DNA from: Bacteroidetes bacterium ADurb.Bin174
Lineage (GTDB): Bacteria > Bacteroidota > Bacteroidia > Bacteroidales > Paludibacteraceae
Direction of reading: 5' to 3'
NCBI GenBank assembly: GCA_002070265.1
Contig: MWCX01000027.1
Coordinates: forward strand, 1-64,000
DNA length: 64,000 nucleotides
In this document: piece after piece, positions 27,784 to 37,397 of the stretch
How positions within the stretch are numbered: the stretch's first letter is position 1
Layout: each line of letters opens with the position of its first letter
The notes under the pieces: generated by a model
Told to the model about the DNA's origin: nothing
Databases searched by the model: none
Seen by the model: only the letters and a program-made list of their open reading frames with translations
Made by a program: the position numbers and the translations under genes

Positions 27784-27903
27784 TTTTATTTGGAAGTTAG
27801 GAAGTTATAGAAGTTAGGGAAGTTACGGGTTTCGGGGTCCGGGGTCCGGGGTCGGTTTGTTCATCATTATCTCGTTTTTCACTCTTCGTTTTTAGTTCTT
27901 AGT
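27784..27903 (-). repeat. Modular heptamer repeat element (second locus)
   Basis: On the minus strand, immediately after the stop of the phosphatase-like gene, the order is GATGAACTAAGAAC / AACGAAGAGTGAAAAACG words, GATGAACA, then three units of the GGACCCC type (27834-27854 on the plus strand as GGGGTCC), then AACCCGTAACTTC and repeated TAACTTC words up to the xseB start. The module order is the same as at 19547-19743. Confidence 0.8.
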
Positions 27904-29499
27904 TCATCGTTCAATCGGTCTTCCCAAATTCGCATTGGTAAATGGTATGTTTAATATTTCTGAAATCGTTGGTGCTATGTCTGTAATTTGATATTGTTTG
28001 GTGATTGTTTTCGCAGGAATTTTCGCCCCGTAAAACCATATGGGTAAGTAAGAAACCAGGTCGTTTGACTCGCCGACCGGATTGGACTCGTCATCTACTT
28101 CCAACCAACCAGGCATCAATGTCAAGATGATATCCCCGGCAGTATTTTTATGTGTAGAATTACGGAGTTTCGCCATTTCGGAGTCAGGGCTACCTCCCGT
28201 TTGCATCAGTTGAGTATAGCCGAAAGCCGATTGTACACCTTCAAACTCAAGCATAAATTCAATGGCCAACTCTTGCATTTTCTTAAGATCAATTTCTTTT
28301 TCTTCTATCAACTTCTTGTTGAGAAAAATATTCTTACCGTAATAACCGGCCACCCATTTTTCATATCCGTAAATTGCCATCAGGTAAGAGTTTAACAAAG
28401 CCATAGAGCGGTTTGCGTTGAAATATCCGGCATCAACATGGTGCGCTTTCAACTCTTCCGGACTATATCCGGCTGTTTGGTTTCCAAAGAGGACAAACAG
28501 CACCTTATCGGCGCCAACTTTATATTCAATTTTCTGTATTAAAAACTGTAATTCATCATCCAGTCGCAAGTACATATCTTCCTTTTCCAAAGACTGTAAA
28601 GCAAGATTTTTTTCGTTGGGTGTACGCACGGTAAACTGCAACATCAAAGCATCCGTAAATTCATCCATTCCCAAGTCGTGTTCATGAAGTAAACGCAAAG
28701 CCAATTCAGCCACCAATGAATTCGCAGCAGGCATGTTTTTAATAATTGTTGAAGATGTTTGATTGTGTTTTTTGGTTGTACTGTGATATTCGAACGATTG
28801 CATTTTTTCCCCATCTACTGCAGCGATATAAGTTGCAGGATTATACAGAGGTTGCCACACCCTGTCGGCAAAACGCTGAAAAGCTCCGTTCTCATTCATA
28901 TCCAACGCCTGCCAAGGCATACCACCCTGGTAATAGGTTGTAGAACTCCATTTCATCGAATCACTATCAATCCAAACCACTCCATTAGCTGCATGACCAC
29001 CCAGGGCAATTACATCTTCAGCATGTAAGCCGATAGCAAAAGCTTTGGATTTTCTTTGATGAGCCATCATCAACTCATCCACCACATTGGTAGATCTGAA
29101 ATGCTTGGCTGATAGTGTCAAGTGAGATTCAATCCCCGATTGCGAAACATCCTGAAATACCGACTCAATTTTACCGGAAAGGCGATTGTATATTCGATTG
29201 GATACAACACCGTGATAATATGGAATGGTTCCCGAAGTCAATGTTGCAATATCGGAGACATTCCCGGCAGAAACAAAGTTGCATGTTACCCTTGTCAATG
29301 CTGCTCCCTGGCTCGTTAGTTTTTTGAAACCGCTATGAGAAAAACGTTCGTTCAACTGTTCAATATGCCTCTGCTGCAAACCATCTACCATGATGCCTAC
29401 AAATAAGCGAGGCTGTTCTGAAAATGCAAATTGCACCATAAAGAGTAGCCACAGTGTTGATAGTATTTTTTTATGTTTTTTCTTGAATGGTGAGGGCAT
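27904..29499 (-). CDS. Alkaline phosphatase/NPP superfamily protein, apparently inactive
   Basis: 531 residues with a signal peptide (LSTLWLLFMVQFAFS). The fold family is suggested by FVGIMVDGLQ (Asp39, first metal ligand) and by ATLTSGTIPYYHGVVSN, which matches the block after the nucleophile in PafA/NPP enzymes. The nucleophile position, ten residues before the Gly of that block, is Asn80 instead of Thr/Ser. The regions that should give the Asp-x3-His, Asp-His and last His metal ligands read TPNEKN, FGNQTAG and DLVSYLPIWFYG and lack them. It is probably a periplasmic or secreted pseudoenzyme, or has a changed chemistry. It lies between xseB and hisB. Confidence 0.75.
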   Translation of the reverse strand: MPSPFKKKHKKILSTLWLLFMVQFAFSEQPRLFVGIMVDGLQQRHIEQLNERFSHSGFKKLTSQGAALTRVTCNFVSAGNVSDIATLTSGTIPYYHGVVSNRIYNRLSGKIESVFQDVSQSGIESHLTLSAKHFRSTNVVDELMMAHQRKSKAFAIGLHAEDVIALGGHAANGVVWIDSDSMKWSSTTYYQGGMPWQALDMNENGAFQRFADRVWQPLYNPATYIAAVDGEKMQSFEYHSTTKKHNQTSSTIIKNMPAANSLVAELALRLLHEHDLGMDEFTDALMLQFTVRTPNEKNLALQSLEKEDMYLRLDDELQFLIQKIEYKVGADKVLFVLFGNQTAGYSPEELKAHHVDAGYFNANRSMALLNSYLMAIYGYEKWVAGYYGKNIFLNKKLIEEKEIDLKKMQELAIEFMLEFEGVQSAFGYTQLMQTGGSPDSEMAKLRNSTHKNTAGDIILTLMPGWLEVDDESNPVGESNDLVSYLPIWFYGAKIPAKTITKQYQITDIAPTISEILNIPFTNANLGRPIER

Positions 29500-29509
29500 A
29501 ATTTAATTT

Positions 29510-29693
29510 AAGAAGTTAGGGAAGTTATTTTTAGTAGTTGGTAGTTGGTAGTTAGTAGTTTTGGAAGTTAGAGAAGTTAGAGAAGTTAGGGAAGTTATGA
29601 GTTATGAGTTACGAGTTACGAGTTACGAGTTCCGGGGTCCGAGGTCCGAGGTCACGGTCTGTTCATCGTTTTTCGTTCTTCGTTCTTCGTTCT
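29510..29693 (-). repeat. Modular heptamer repeat element (third locus)
   Basis: It begins at the hisB stop codon and runs to the start of the phosphatase-like gene. On the plus strand, positions 29599-29654 are eight exactly phased heptamers that drift from GAGTTAT through GAGTTAC, GAGTTCC, GGGGTCC and GAGGTCC to GAGGTCA. CGTTCTT units (29667-29694) and GGTAGTT units are also present. In sense order after the stop it matches the other two loci. Confidence 0.85.
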
Positions 29694-30818
29694 TTACAAA
29701 GTCCCCTTCGTGCTCGGCAATTCATACCTATAAATATCTCTTTTTACCGCCATCTTAATGGCTTTGGCCAAAGCTTTGAAAATGCCCTCTATTTTATGGT
29801 GTTCATTATCGCCTTCGGCTTTGATATTGAGATTCATCAGGGCAGCATCACTCAGGGATTTGAAAAAGTGCATAATCATTTCTGTGGGCATATCTCCTAT
29901 ATATTCCCTTTTGAATTCAGCATCATAAACCAACCAGGGACGACCTCCGAAATCGAGTGTAACCGAACATAAGTTGTCATCCATGGGCAGTGTAAAGCCG
30001 TAGCGCTCAATGCCTCTTTTATTGCCGATGGCTTTGCGCAAAGCTTCTCCTAAAGCCAAGCCGGTATCTTCTATGGTGTGGTGTTCGTCTACATGTAAAT
30101 CTCCTTTCACCTTGATGGTCAGGTTGCAGCCCGAATGTTTGCCGATTTGCTCCAACATGTGATCGAAAAAATGCAAACCTGTGGAAATGTCGGTTTTACC
30201 GCTTCCATCTATATTTAATTCAATGAAAATATCAGTTTCTTTAGTGGTACGTTGAACGACGGCACGCCTTCCGCCGGCAAACAGAAAATCGGTAATAGCA
30301 TCCCAAGAAGTTGTTTGTATAGCGCAATACTCTTGCAAGCCAGTGTTTCCCAACAACTTATAATCATCATTAATCAAAATAGCTTTACAACCCAGGTTTT
30401 TTGCCATTTCAACATCCGTCAGTCTATCACCTATCACATAAGAATTGACTAAATCATAAGCTTCGGAAAAATATTTTTTCAGCATGGCAGTACCGGGCTT
30501 ACGCGTTGGTAAGTTTTCTTCAGGAAAAGATTTGTCGATAAAAATTTCATCAAACTCAATTCCTTCATGGTGTAAGATCTGAAGCATTTTTCCCTGTACA
30601 GCGTCAAAGTTAGCCTGAGGATATCCTTCTGTTCCCAATCCATCCTGATTGGTAACCATTGCCCATTCAAAATCCAGCTTATGTCTGATGAAATGCAAAT
30701 TGCGAATGACGCCGGGTAAAAACTCCAATTGCTCCAATGTGTCCACCTGAAAAGTAACCGGTGGCTCTGCAATGATGGTTCCGTCTCTGTCTATAAAGAG
30801 TACTTGCTTAGGATTCAT
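29694..30818 (-). CDS. hisB: Bifunctional histidinol-phosphatase / imidazoleglycerol-phosphate dehydratase
   Basis: 374 residues, full length for the fused enzyme. The N-terminal HAD phosphatase has DRDGT (Asp10, Asp12), MVTNQDG and the metal-binding Cys region replaced by a PTRKPG stretch. The C-terminal dehydratase has [12 protein letters not shown] and [17 protein letters not shown]. It catalyses two steps of histidine synthesis. No other his gene is in the window, so it is separate from any operon here. It is divergent from the transporter at 31018. Confidence 0.93.
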   Translation of the reverse strand: MNPKQVLFIDRDGTIIAEPPVTFQVDTLEQLEFLPGVIRNLHFIRHKLDFEWAMVTNQDGLGTEGYPQANFDAVQGKMLQILHHEGIEFDEIFIDKSFPEENLPTRKPGTAMLKKYFSEAYDLVNSYVIGDRLTDVEMAKNLGCKAILINDDYKLLGNTGLQEYCAIQTTSWDAITDFLFAGGRRAVVQRTTKETDIFIELNIDGSGKTDISTGLHFFDHMLEQIGKHSGCNLTIKVKGDLHVDEHHTIEDTGLALGEALRKAIGNKRGIERYGFTLPMDDNLCSVTLDFGGRPWLVYDAEFKREYIGDMPTEMIMHFFKSLSDAALMNLNIKAEGDNEHHKIEGIFKALAKAIKMAVKRDIYRYELPSTKGTL

Positions 30819-30934
30819 GTTGTTTGCTGATATAGAATAAAACTAAATTTTAGATTAGCGATTACAAAAATAGTTTATTTTTGGTGTAGATTAAAATTTT
30901 TGCATTTTCCTGCATCAGGGAAGTCAACTGTATG

Positions 30935-30965
30935 TTGCGATAACAGAATTAAGATAGTATCTTTG
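30935..30965 (+). promoter_or_regulatory. Promoter of the YidE-type transporter
   Basis: TTG (30935-30937), a 20-bp spacer and TATCTTTG (30958-30965). The leader to the ATG at 31018 is about 45 nt. It supports the ATG over the upstream in-frame TTG at 30982. Confidence 0.65.
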
Positions 30966-31017
30966 TGCGGTGAAAATTTAGTTGATAATACTCCCCCCAA
31001 TATTTTTAAACAGATTT

Positions 31018-32694
31018 ATGGATTTTGATTGGCTGGTGGCTTTATTTGCCGAAAGGGGCATTGCCTATACCTTGCTGTTGTATGCTTTTGTGATCGCGGT
31101 AGGTGTGATGATTGGCAAAGTAAAAATTTTCGGGGTATCCCTGGGGATTACCTTTGTTTTGTTTGTCGGTATTTTTGTCGGACATTTTGGTTTCAATGCC
31201 AATCAGGAGTTGATGTATTTCATCCGGGAGTTTGGGTTGATCCTGTTTATATATTCCATTGGGTTGCAAGTCGGACCAGGATTTTTTGCTTCTTTTAAGA
31301 AAGGAGGTATGCATCAAAACCTAATGGCAGCCGGCGTAGTGTTTTTAGGGGTCGGCGTCACAATTACCTTGTATTATATTTTTGCAGGAAGAATCCCTAT
31401 GCCCATGTTTGTCGGAATATTATCGGGTGCTGTTACCAATACTCCGGGTCTTGGTACCGCACAAGAGGCTCTTCATCAGTCATTTGATGCCGGTCAGATC
31501 ACAGAAATTCCGGAAATAGCATTGGGTTATGCTGTAGCTTATCCGCTTGGGGTTGTCGGCGTTATACTTTCCTTTATCCTCATTCGTGCGATTTTCAAAA
31601 TCAATCTTAACAAAGAAAATGATAAAATTAAGGAACTATCAGCACCGACAGACGGCACCCAGTTGATGACCATAAGGATTAACTCGCATGCAATTCATGG
31701 AAAAACCCTGGTTGAAATCAGAAAGTTGATAGGTCGCAAATTCGTTATTTCTCGTCTCTACCATGATAAAGGTTATTCTGTTCCCAAAGGAGACACTATA
31801 TTATATAATGGTGATATTGTGTTGATAGTTGCAACCGAATCAGATGCCGGAGCTGTAAAAGCATTGATGGGAGAAGTGATTGAGTTTGACTGGAAAGAGT
31901 CGGAAGAAAAAATGATTTCACGCAGGATAGTGATTACCCGCGAGGGCATCAATGGTAAAACCTTAGGGTCATTGAGACTAAGAGCATTAAACGTCAATTG
32001 TACCCGTATCATACGTTCGGGTTTTGATTTGTTTGCAAGCGAAGACCTGGTGTTACAAGTGGGCGATCGTGTGGTGGTGGTTGGCTCTCCGGAATCAATC
32101 AAAAGAATTGAAGAGGTGTTGGGAAATACATTAAAACGATTGGATGAACCTCATTTAATCACTTTGTTCGTAGGTATTTTCCTGGGCATTATTTTCGGCA
32201 GCATTCCTTTTTATATACCCGGTATGCCCATGCCGGTAAAACTTGGATTAGCCGGAGGTCCTTTGGTGGTTGCCATATTATTGGGACGTTTTGGTTTTAA
32301 ACTGAAGCTTATAACCTACACGACACAAAGCGCCAACCTGTTATTGCGTGAAATAGGCATCACCCTGTTCTTGGCAAGCGTAGGTATCACAGCCGGTGAT
32401 CAGTTTGTGGAGACTGTGATTTACGGTGACGGTTTGATTTGGGTGGGGTGTGGTGTCCTGATTACCATGATACCCGTACTTATCGTGGGTATATTTGGTA
32501 AGAAAGTGATGAAGATGAATTACTTTTCATTGATAGGCCTTTTGTCCGGAAGCATGACCAATCCCCCGGCTTTGGCGTATGCCAATAGCATTGCGGACAA
32601 TGATGCTCCCGCCGTATCCTATTCCACTGTTTATCCGCTTACCATGTTTTTACGGGTCATCATGGCGCAAATACTGATCTTGGCATTTGTGTAA
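31018..32694 (+). CDS. AspT/YidE-type transporter with two RCK_C domains
   Basis: About 558 residues. Two hydrophobic halves (each around 170 residues, with the duplicated GxxSGAxTNTPGLxxA / GLLSGSMTNPPALAYA motifs) flank a soluble middle with two TrkA-C-like domains (MTIRINSHAIHGKTLVEIRK and RIVITREGINGKTLGSLRLR). This is the layout of the aspartate:alanine exchanger superfamily. It is an inner-membrane transporter; substrate unknown. It is followed by recX after 17 bp, perhaps co-transcribed. Confidence 0.87.
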   Translation: MDFDWLVALFAERGIAYTLLLYAFVIAVGVMIGKVKIFGVSLGITFVLFVGIFVGHFGFNANQELMYFIREFGLILFIYSIGLQVGPGFFASFKKGGMHQNLMAAGVVFLGVGVTITLYYIFAGRIPMPMFVGILSGAVTNTPGLGTAQEALHQSFDAGQITEIPEIALGYAVAYPLGVVGVILSFILIRAIFKINLNKENDKIKELSAPTDGTQLMTIRINSHAIHGKTLVEIRKLIGRKFVISRLYHDKGYSVPKGDTILYNGDIVLIVATESDAGAVKALMGEVIEFDWKESEEKMISRRIVITREGINGKTLGSLRLRALNVNCTRIIRSGFDLFASEDLVLQVGDRVVVVGSPESIKRIEEVLGNTLKRLDEPHLITLFVGIFLGIIFGSIPFYIPGMPMPVKLGLAGGPLVVAILLGRFGFKLKLITYTTQSANLLLREIGITLFLASVGITAGDQFVETVIYGDGLIWVGCGVLITMIPVLIVGIFGKKVMKMNYFSLIGLLSGSMTNPPALAYANSIADNDAPAVSYSTVYPLTMFLRVIMAQILILAFV

Positions 32695-32711
32695 ACTTAA
32701 CTTGTCGCCGG

Positions 32712-33191
32712 ATGGACCAACATACTCAAACATATGAAACAACACTGCATAAAGCGGCAGCTTATTGTTCGTCGGCAGAACGATGCATTTCTGAGTTAAA
32801 AGAAAAATTAAACAAATGGGAAGTTGATGAATCGGACCAGCATAAAATCATTGATTATCTGATTCAAGAAAAATTCATAGACGAAAAACGGTTTGCTACG
32901 GCCTACGCAAAAGATAAATTCAAGTATAATAAATGGGGGAAGATAAAAATAAGCTACCAATTAAATCTAAAGCAAATCAACAAAAACATCATTGAGCAGG
33001 CATTAACAACAATTGATGAAGACGAATACAACGCATTGGTTTTCAGGTTGGCAAAAGATAAACTCAAAAAAATCACCTTCAAGAGCGAGTATGAGAAAAA
33101 GGGAAAGCTAGCTCAATTTTTATCCGGGAAAGGATTCGAAAATGAATTGATTTACAAAGTATTGGAAGAGTTGGAGTCTTGTAACAACTAA
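32712..33191 (+). CDS. recX: Regulatory protein RecX
   Basis: 159 residues, all helical, with three-helix RecX repeats (CSSAERCISELKEKL, HKIIDYLIQEKFIDEKRFA, KWGKIKISYQLNLKQIN). It modulates RecA filament activity. recA is not in the window. The gene overlaps the convergent era gene by 4 bp at the stop codons, so transcripts of the two run into each other. Confidence 0.85.
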   Translation: MDQHTQTYETTLHKAAAYCSSAERCISELKEKLNKWEVDESDQHKIIDYLIQEKFIDEKRFATAYAKDKFKYNKWGKIKISYQLNLKQINKNIIEQALTTIDEDEYNALVFRLAKDKLKKITFKSEYEKKGKLAQFLSGKGFENELIYKVLEELESCNN

Positions 33192-34069
33192 TCCAATTGG
33201 TATCCGAAATTACGCAATGCCGTATCTTTTTTCCTCCAGTCTTTTTCTACTTTTACAAACAATTCCAGGTAGATTTTTTTTTCAAAAAAAGCCTCTAAAT
33301 CCTTTCTGGCTTCCGTACCCACTTTCTTGAGCGATTTTCCTCCATGACCGATGATGATGCCTTTTTGGGATTCACGCTCCACATGGATGACAGCATGGAT
33401 GCGAATAATCTTTTCTTCTTCCAGGAATTTTTCCACAACTACCTCTACGGCATACGGAATTTCTTTGTCATAATACTTCAAAATTTTTTCTCTGATAATT
33501 TCTGTTACAAAGAACTTCGCCGGTTTATCCGTCAACTGATCTTTTTCGAAAAAGGGCGGTGATTCCGGAAGCAGGGCTTTGATGCGATCAAATACAGGGG
33601 CGACATTAAAATTTTCCAAGGCTGAAACAGGAAAAATTTCAGCTTTCGGAAGCAACCGGTTCCATTTGTCCACAAGCATTTCCAGTTTTTGCTGGTCAAT
33701 CAAATCAATTTTGTTGATGATTAAAATTAAATGTGCCGGATTTAAATTGACCTTCTCAATAAAATCAGCATTTTTCTCGGCAGAATCATACACATCGGTT
33801 ACATACAATAATATATCCGCATCAGTAAGAGCAGAATTTGAAAACTTACGCATGGATTCCTGTAAACGGTAGTTCGGTTTCAATACGCCCGGAGTATCTG
33901 AATACACTATCTGAAAATCCTCTCCGTTTACTATTCCCAAAATTCTATGTCTTGTGGTTTGCGCCTTCGAGGTGATGATGGATATTCTTTCACCTACCAA
34001 TACATTCATCAAGGTTGACTTTCCCACATTGGGATTGCCCACAATATTTACAAATCCGGCTTTATGCAT
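33188..34069 (-). CDS. era: GTPase Era
   Basis: 293 residues. G1 is GNPNVGKST (residues 11-19), G3 DTPG, G4 NKID, and the C-terminal KH domain has GIIIGHGGKSLKKVG. Era binds 16S rRNA and is needed for 30S ribosome maturation. In many Bacteroidales era follows fabH; here it lies a few kb away on the other strand. Confidence 0.95.
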   Translation of the reverse strand: MHKAGFVNIVGNPNVGKSTLMNVLVGERISIITSKAQTTRHRILGIVNGEDFQIVYSDTPGVLKPNYRLQESMRKFSNSALTDADILLYVTDVYDSAEKNADFIEKVNLNPAHLILIINKIDLIDQQKLEMLVDKWNRLLPKAEIFPVSALENFNVAPVFDRIKALLPESPPFFEKDQLTDKPAKFFVTEIIREKILKYYDKEIPYAVEVVVEKFLEEEKIIRIHAVIHVERESQKGIIIGHGGKSLKKVGTEARKDLEAFFEKKIYLELFVKVEKDWRKKDTALRNFGYQLD

Positions 34070-34160
34070 CTCTTTTCGAATTAAAGCACAAAGGTATGGA
34101 ATTTATTGACAATTTGCTGTCAAAATTTTTCTTATCTTTGCGCTCGAAAAGTTTCAGTCC

Positions 34161-35327
34161 ATGCGTAAGAAATTATCTTCCGATAGAATACAAAAAATTG
34201 CACAGCCCCTGAAAATGACATTTATCATTATCGGAGCTTGTATTGTATTGGCTTCAACCTATTTTACCAATAAGCTCGGAAATGAGCTTGCCTTGGAAGA
34301 AAAGAAGAAAATTGAAATTTGGGCTGAAGCAACGCGGCAGTTGATTCTGTCGGATGACACGACAAACCCTGATTTCTTTCTTTCAATCATAGAGGGCAAC
34401 ACCACCATTCCTGTAATATTGGTAGATGAAAACGACAATTTATTATCGTCCAAAAACATAAAAGAACCGGCAAAAGATGTTGCAGGCTTTTATCGCAAAG
34501 AAATCAATCGTCTCAAGCAAAAAAAATCACCCATAGAAGTCAATCTTGGCGATGCTTCCCAATTCATATATTATGATGATTCTTTATTGCTGAAACAGCT
34601 TTATTACTTCCCTTATGTACAATTAGGCGTCATATTTCTCTTTATATTGATGGCATTTTTGGCATTTTCCAGTACTAAAAAAGCTGAACAAAACAGGGTA
34701 TGGGTAGGGCTTTCTAAAGAAACGGCGCATCAGTTGGGCACTCCGATATCTTCTTTGTTGGCATGGGTTGATTTGTTAAAAATGAAGTTTGAAGAGGAAA
34801 AAATGATTGCTGAAATGTCGAAGGATGTCAATCGCTTACGCATTATTGCAGAAAGATTTTCAAAAATCGGCTCCGTTCCGGATTTGCAGTTGGTGAGTTT
34901 GAACGAAAATATTCTGAATGCCGTACAATACATTTCTAACAGGACATCCTCAAAAGTTAAGATTCAATGCCATTTCCCCGACAAAAATCACATTTTCATC
35001 AAACTGAATACGCCTCTTTTTGAATGGGTAATTGAAAATTTATGCAAAAATGCGATTGATGCCATGGACGGTAGTGGAAATATTTATATCTATACAACCA
35101 AAACATCCAAAGAATGCATTATTGATGTACAGGACTCAGGCAAAGGAATCGAAAGGAAAAATTACAAAACAATTTTTTCTCCCGGCTTCACAACCAAAAG
35201 CAGAGGCTGGGGATTAGGACTCTCTTTAGCGAAAAGAATCATCGAAGAATATCACAACGGGAAAATTTATGTAAAAAATTCCGAAATCAACAAAGGCACT
35301 ACCATACGGATTGTATTAAAAATTTGA
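34161..35327 (+). CDS. Orphan sensor histidine kinase
   Basis: 388 residues. Two transmembrane segments (about 19-35 and 152-170) flank an extracytoplasmic sensor of about 115 residues. The H-box is GLSKETAHQLGTPISSLLAW with His190, followed by N box ENLCKNAIDAM, G1 DSGKGIE, F box SPGFTTK and G2 RGWGLGLSLAKRI. It autophosphorylates and must pass phosphate to a response regulator that is not encoded nearby. A TATCTTTG box lies at 34133-34140 upstream. It is commonly found as a single gene near yceD/rpmF in Bacteroidales as far as I recall; signal unknown. Confidence 0.88.
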   Translation: MRKKLSSDRIQKIAQPLKMTFIIIGACIVLASTYFTNKLGNELALEEKKKIEIWAEATRQLILSDDTTNPDFFLSIIEGNTTIPVILVDENDNLLSSKNIKEPAKDVAGFYRKEINRLKQKKSPIEVNLGDASQFIYYDDSLLLKQLYYFPYVQLGVIFLFILMAFLAFSSTKKAEQNRVWVGLSKETAHQLGTPISSLLAWVDLLKMKFEEEKMIAEMSKDVNRLRIIAERFSKIGSVPDLQLVSLNENILNAVQYISNRTSSKVKIQCHFPDKNHIFIKLNTPLFEWVIENLCKNAIDAMDGSGNIYIYTTKTSKECIIDVQDSGKGIERKNYKTIFSPGFTTKSRGWGLGLSLAKRIIEEYHNGKIYVKNSEINKGTTIRIVLKI

Positions 35328-35495
35328 ATCCTTAACTCAAAACCTAAACCCCAAAACATATCATGTTAATTAAGTTCCATTAGTAAACGCTATTTTTTGC
35401 GGGGGAAAATATAGGTTAATATTTCTATTTAAGTTTTCTAATTACTATTTTTTGTGTATTTTTGCACGGTTTTTTAAAATCGAGAAAAAGAAAGT

Positions 35496-36092
35496 ATGTC
35501 AAAGTTTGGACAATATAATATTAATCTGAAGGAAATTGCAGACAAAGTTCAAATTTTCAAATATGATTTAAACGATGATTTTTTTGATAAAATTGACAGT
35601 GTTGAAGTAAAAAAAGGCAGTGTTCAAGCAAACGTTCATGTCCAAAAAAGAATATCAACCTATGAGTTGACGTTTAAGTTAGACGGTTTTATCAAGCTTC
35701 CCTGTGACAGGTGCTTAGACGATATGGACCAGTATATCAAGCATGAAGAAATAATTCAGGTTAAATTCGGGAATGAATTTGCGGAAGAAAATGACACCGT
35801 CATTGTTCCTGAAGCAGAAGGAAGTATTAACATTGCTTGGTTTTTATATGAATTCATCATTTTAAACATACCCATCAAGCACGTACATGCTCCGGGAGAA
35901 TGCAACAAAAACATGATTGACAAGCTGAGACGCCATATGATTCGTCATAAAGATGACACAGAAGACAGTGTTCTTTTCGAAGAAGAAGGAGATGATGACA
36001 GCGATGATTTTGAAAACGATTCTATAGTTGAAGAAACGCAAATTGACCCCAGGTGGGAAAGTTTACAACAAATAAATTTTGAGAACAATTAA
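35496..36092 (+). CDS. yceD: YceD family protein (DUF177)
   Basis: 198 residues. The DUF177 core contains LPCDRCLDDM (CxxC) and the later IKHVHAPGECNK, and ends with a very acidic tail (EEEGDDDSDDFENDS). In other bacteria YceD is linked to accumulation of 23S rRNA, and its gene lies with rpmF, as here (19-bp gap). Cytoplasmic. A TATTTTTG box at 35457-35464 is a candidate promoter element. Confidence 0.85.
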   Translation: MSKFGQYNINLKEIADKVQIFKYDLNDDFFDKIDSVEVKKGSVQANVHVQKRISTYELTFKLDGFIKLPCDRCLDDMDQYIKHEEIIQVKFGNEFAEENDTVIVPEAEGSINIAWFLYEFIILNIPIKHVHAPGECNKNMIDKLRRHMIRHKDDTEDSVLFEEEGDDDSDDFENDSIVEETQIDPRWESLQQINFENN

Positions 36093-36111
36093 TTAAAATA
36101 AAACATAAGAA

Positions 36112-36297
36112 ATGGCACATCCTAAAAGAAGACAATCGAAAACCCGCACAGCTAAGAGAAGGACTCATGATAAAGCAAAAGCTCCTACCCTTGCTATTTG
36201 CTCCAACTGTGGTGCAGCCCATATCTATCACACCGTGTGTGGCGAATGTGGTTACTACAGAGGTAAGTTAGCAGTTGAAAAAACCGTTACTGTTTAA
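36112..36297 (+). CDS. rpmF: Ribosomal protein bL32
   Basis: 61 residues with the usual N-terminus MAHPKRRQSKTRTAKRR and a zinc-ribbon C-terminus with four cysteines (CSNCGAAHIYHTVCGECGYY). Structural protein of the large ribosomal subunit. It lies between yceD and fabH, 6 bp before fabH. Confidence 0.96.
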   Translation: MAHPKRRQSKTRTAKRRTHDKAKAPTLAICSNCGAAHIYHTVCGECGYYRGKLAVEKTVTV

Positions 36298-36303
36298 TTT
36301 AAT

Positions 36304-37293
36304 ATGTCAAAAATTCATGCAGTTATCACCGGTGTAGGCGGATATGTTCCGGAGTATATCCTGGACAATCAAGAGCTTAGCACCATGATGGACACGAGTG
36401 ATGAGTGGATCACCACGCGTGTCGGCATCAAGGAACGCAGAATTCTAAAACAAGAAAATACCGGAACCTCCTATATGGCTGTCAAGGCAGCGGAAAATTT
36501 GTTTGAAAAGACCGGTACCAAGCCGGAGGAAATTGATTTAATCTTAGTAGCTACCAGCACACCTGATTATGTCTTTCCTTCTTGTGCATCAATCATAGCT
36601 AATAAGTTAGGAATTAAAAATGCACTTGCTTTTGATTTGCAGGCTGCATGTTCGGGATTTATTGTGGCACTGACAAATGCTGCCAGCTTTATCGAATCCG
36701 GACGATATAAAAAAGTATTGGTATTTGGTGCTGAAAAGATGTCGTCCATTACCAACTACGAAGACAGAACCACTGCCCCACTGTTTGGTGACGGTGCGGG
36801 TGTAGTGTTGGTTGAGCCTACCGAGGAAGAGTTAGGTGTAATGGATTCCATGATTTTTACTGACGGATCAGGAGGCAAGCACCTGTTTCAAAAAGCAGGA
36901 GGATCGGTAAGTCCCGCTTCTCATGAAACAGTAGACCGCCGGGAGCATTCAGTTTATCAGGAAGGTCAGGTGGTATTTAAACATGCCGTAATAGGCATGG
37001 CCGGCGTATCCGAAGACATCATGAAGAAAAACAATTTGACTTCGGAAGATGTTAATTGGTTGATCCCGCATCAGGCTAACTTACGCATCATTGATGCAGT
37101 GGTCAACAGAACCGGTGTAAATTACGACAGGGTCATTATTAATATACAAAAATACGGAAACACATCAGCCGCCACCATTCCCATTTGCATGTGGGAATCC
37201 GAAGAAAAATTTAAAAAAGGAGATAACATCATCCTAACCTCTTTTGGTGCCGGGTTTACCTGGGGCGCCGTGTGGTTGAAGTGGGGGTATTAG
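36304..37293 (+). CDS. fabH: Beta-ketoacyl-ACP synthase III
   Basis: 329 residues. The active-site Cys116 lies in LQAACSGF, with the catalytic His in PHQANLRI and Asn in NTSAATIP. It starts fatty acid synthesis by condensing an acyl-CoA primer with malonyl-ACP. It closes the yceD-rpmF-fabH group. plsX, present between rpmF and fabH in many other bacteria, is absent here. Confidence 0.94.
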   Translation: MSKIHAVITGVGGYVPEYILDNQELSTMMDTSDEWITTRVGIKERRILKQENTGTSYMAVKAAENLFEKTGTKPEEIDLILVATSTPDYVFPSCASIIANKLGIKNALAFDLQAACSGFIVALTNAASFIESGRYKKVLVFGAEKMSSITNYEDRTTAPLFGDGAGVVLVEPTEEELGVMDSMIFTDGSGGKHLFQKAGGSVSPASHETVDRREHSVYQEGQVVFKHAVIGMAGVSEDIMKKNNLTSEDVNWLIPHQANLRIIDAVVNRTGVNYDRVIINIQKYGNTSAATIPICMWESEEKFKKGDNIILTSFGAGFTWGAVWLKWGY

Positions 37294-37324
37294 GAGCGAA
37301 AGCCGTTAGCATTAATTTCGATAT

Positions 37325-37375
37325 ATTCAAGGCATATAATCCGCAAATTTGATTGAATTTGCGGATTATTTATTT
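37325..37375 (+). repeat. Upstream copy of palindromic repeat flanking ATPase 2
   Basis: It contains a perfect 14-bp inverted repeat, ATAATCCGCAAATT (37336-37349) and AATTTGCGGATTAT (37356-37369), around TGATTG. About 45 bp are shared with the copy at 38551-38600 downstream of the same gene, including the left flank ATTCAAGG. Confidence 0.88.
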
Positions 37376-37382
37376 ATCTTTG
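37353..37382 (+). promoter_or_regulatory. ATPase 2 promoter inside the palindrome
   Basis: TTG (37353-37355, in and next to the palindrome loop), a 19-bp spacer and TATCTTTG (37375-37382). The ATG at 37398 is so close that the leader can only be about 10 nt. Binding to the palindrome would block this promoter. Confidence 0.65.
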
Positions 37383-37397
37383 TAAAAAAATGAAAAT

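Noticed and set aside
29561..29972. Plus-strand frames over the heptamer element and hisB end
   Set aside because: They translate simple repeats into repeated residues and run antisense into hisB.
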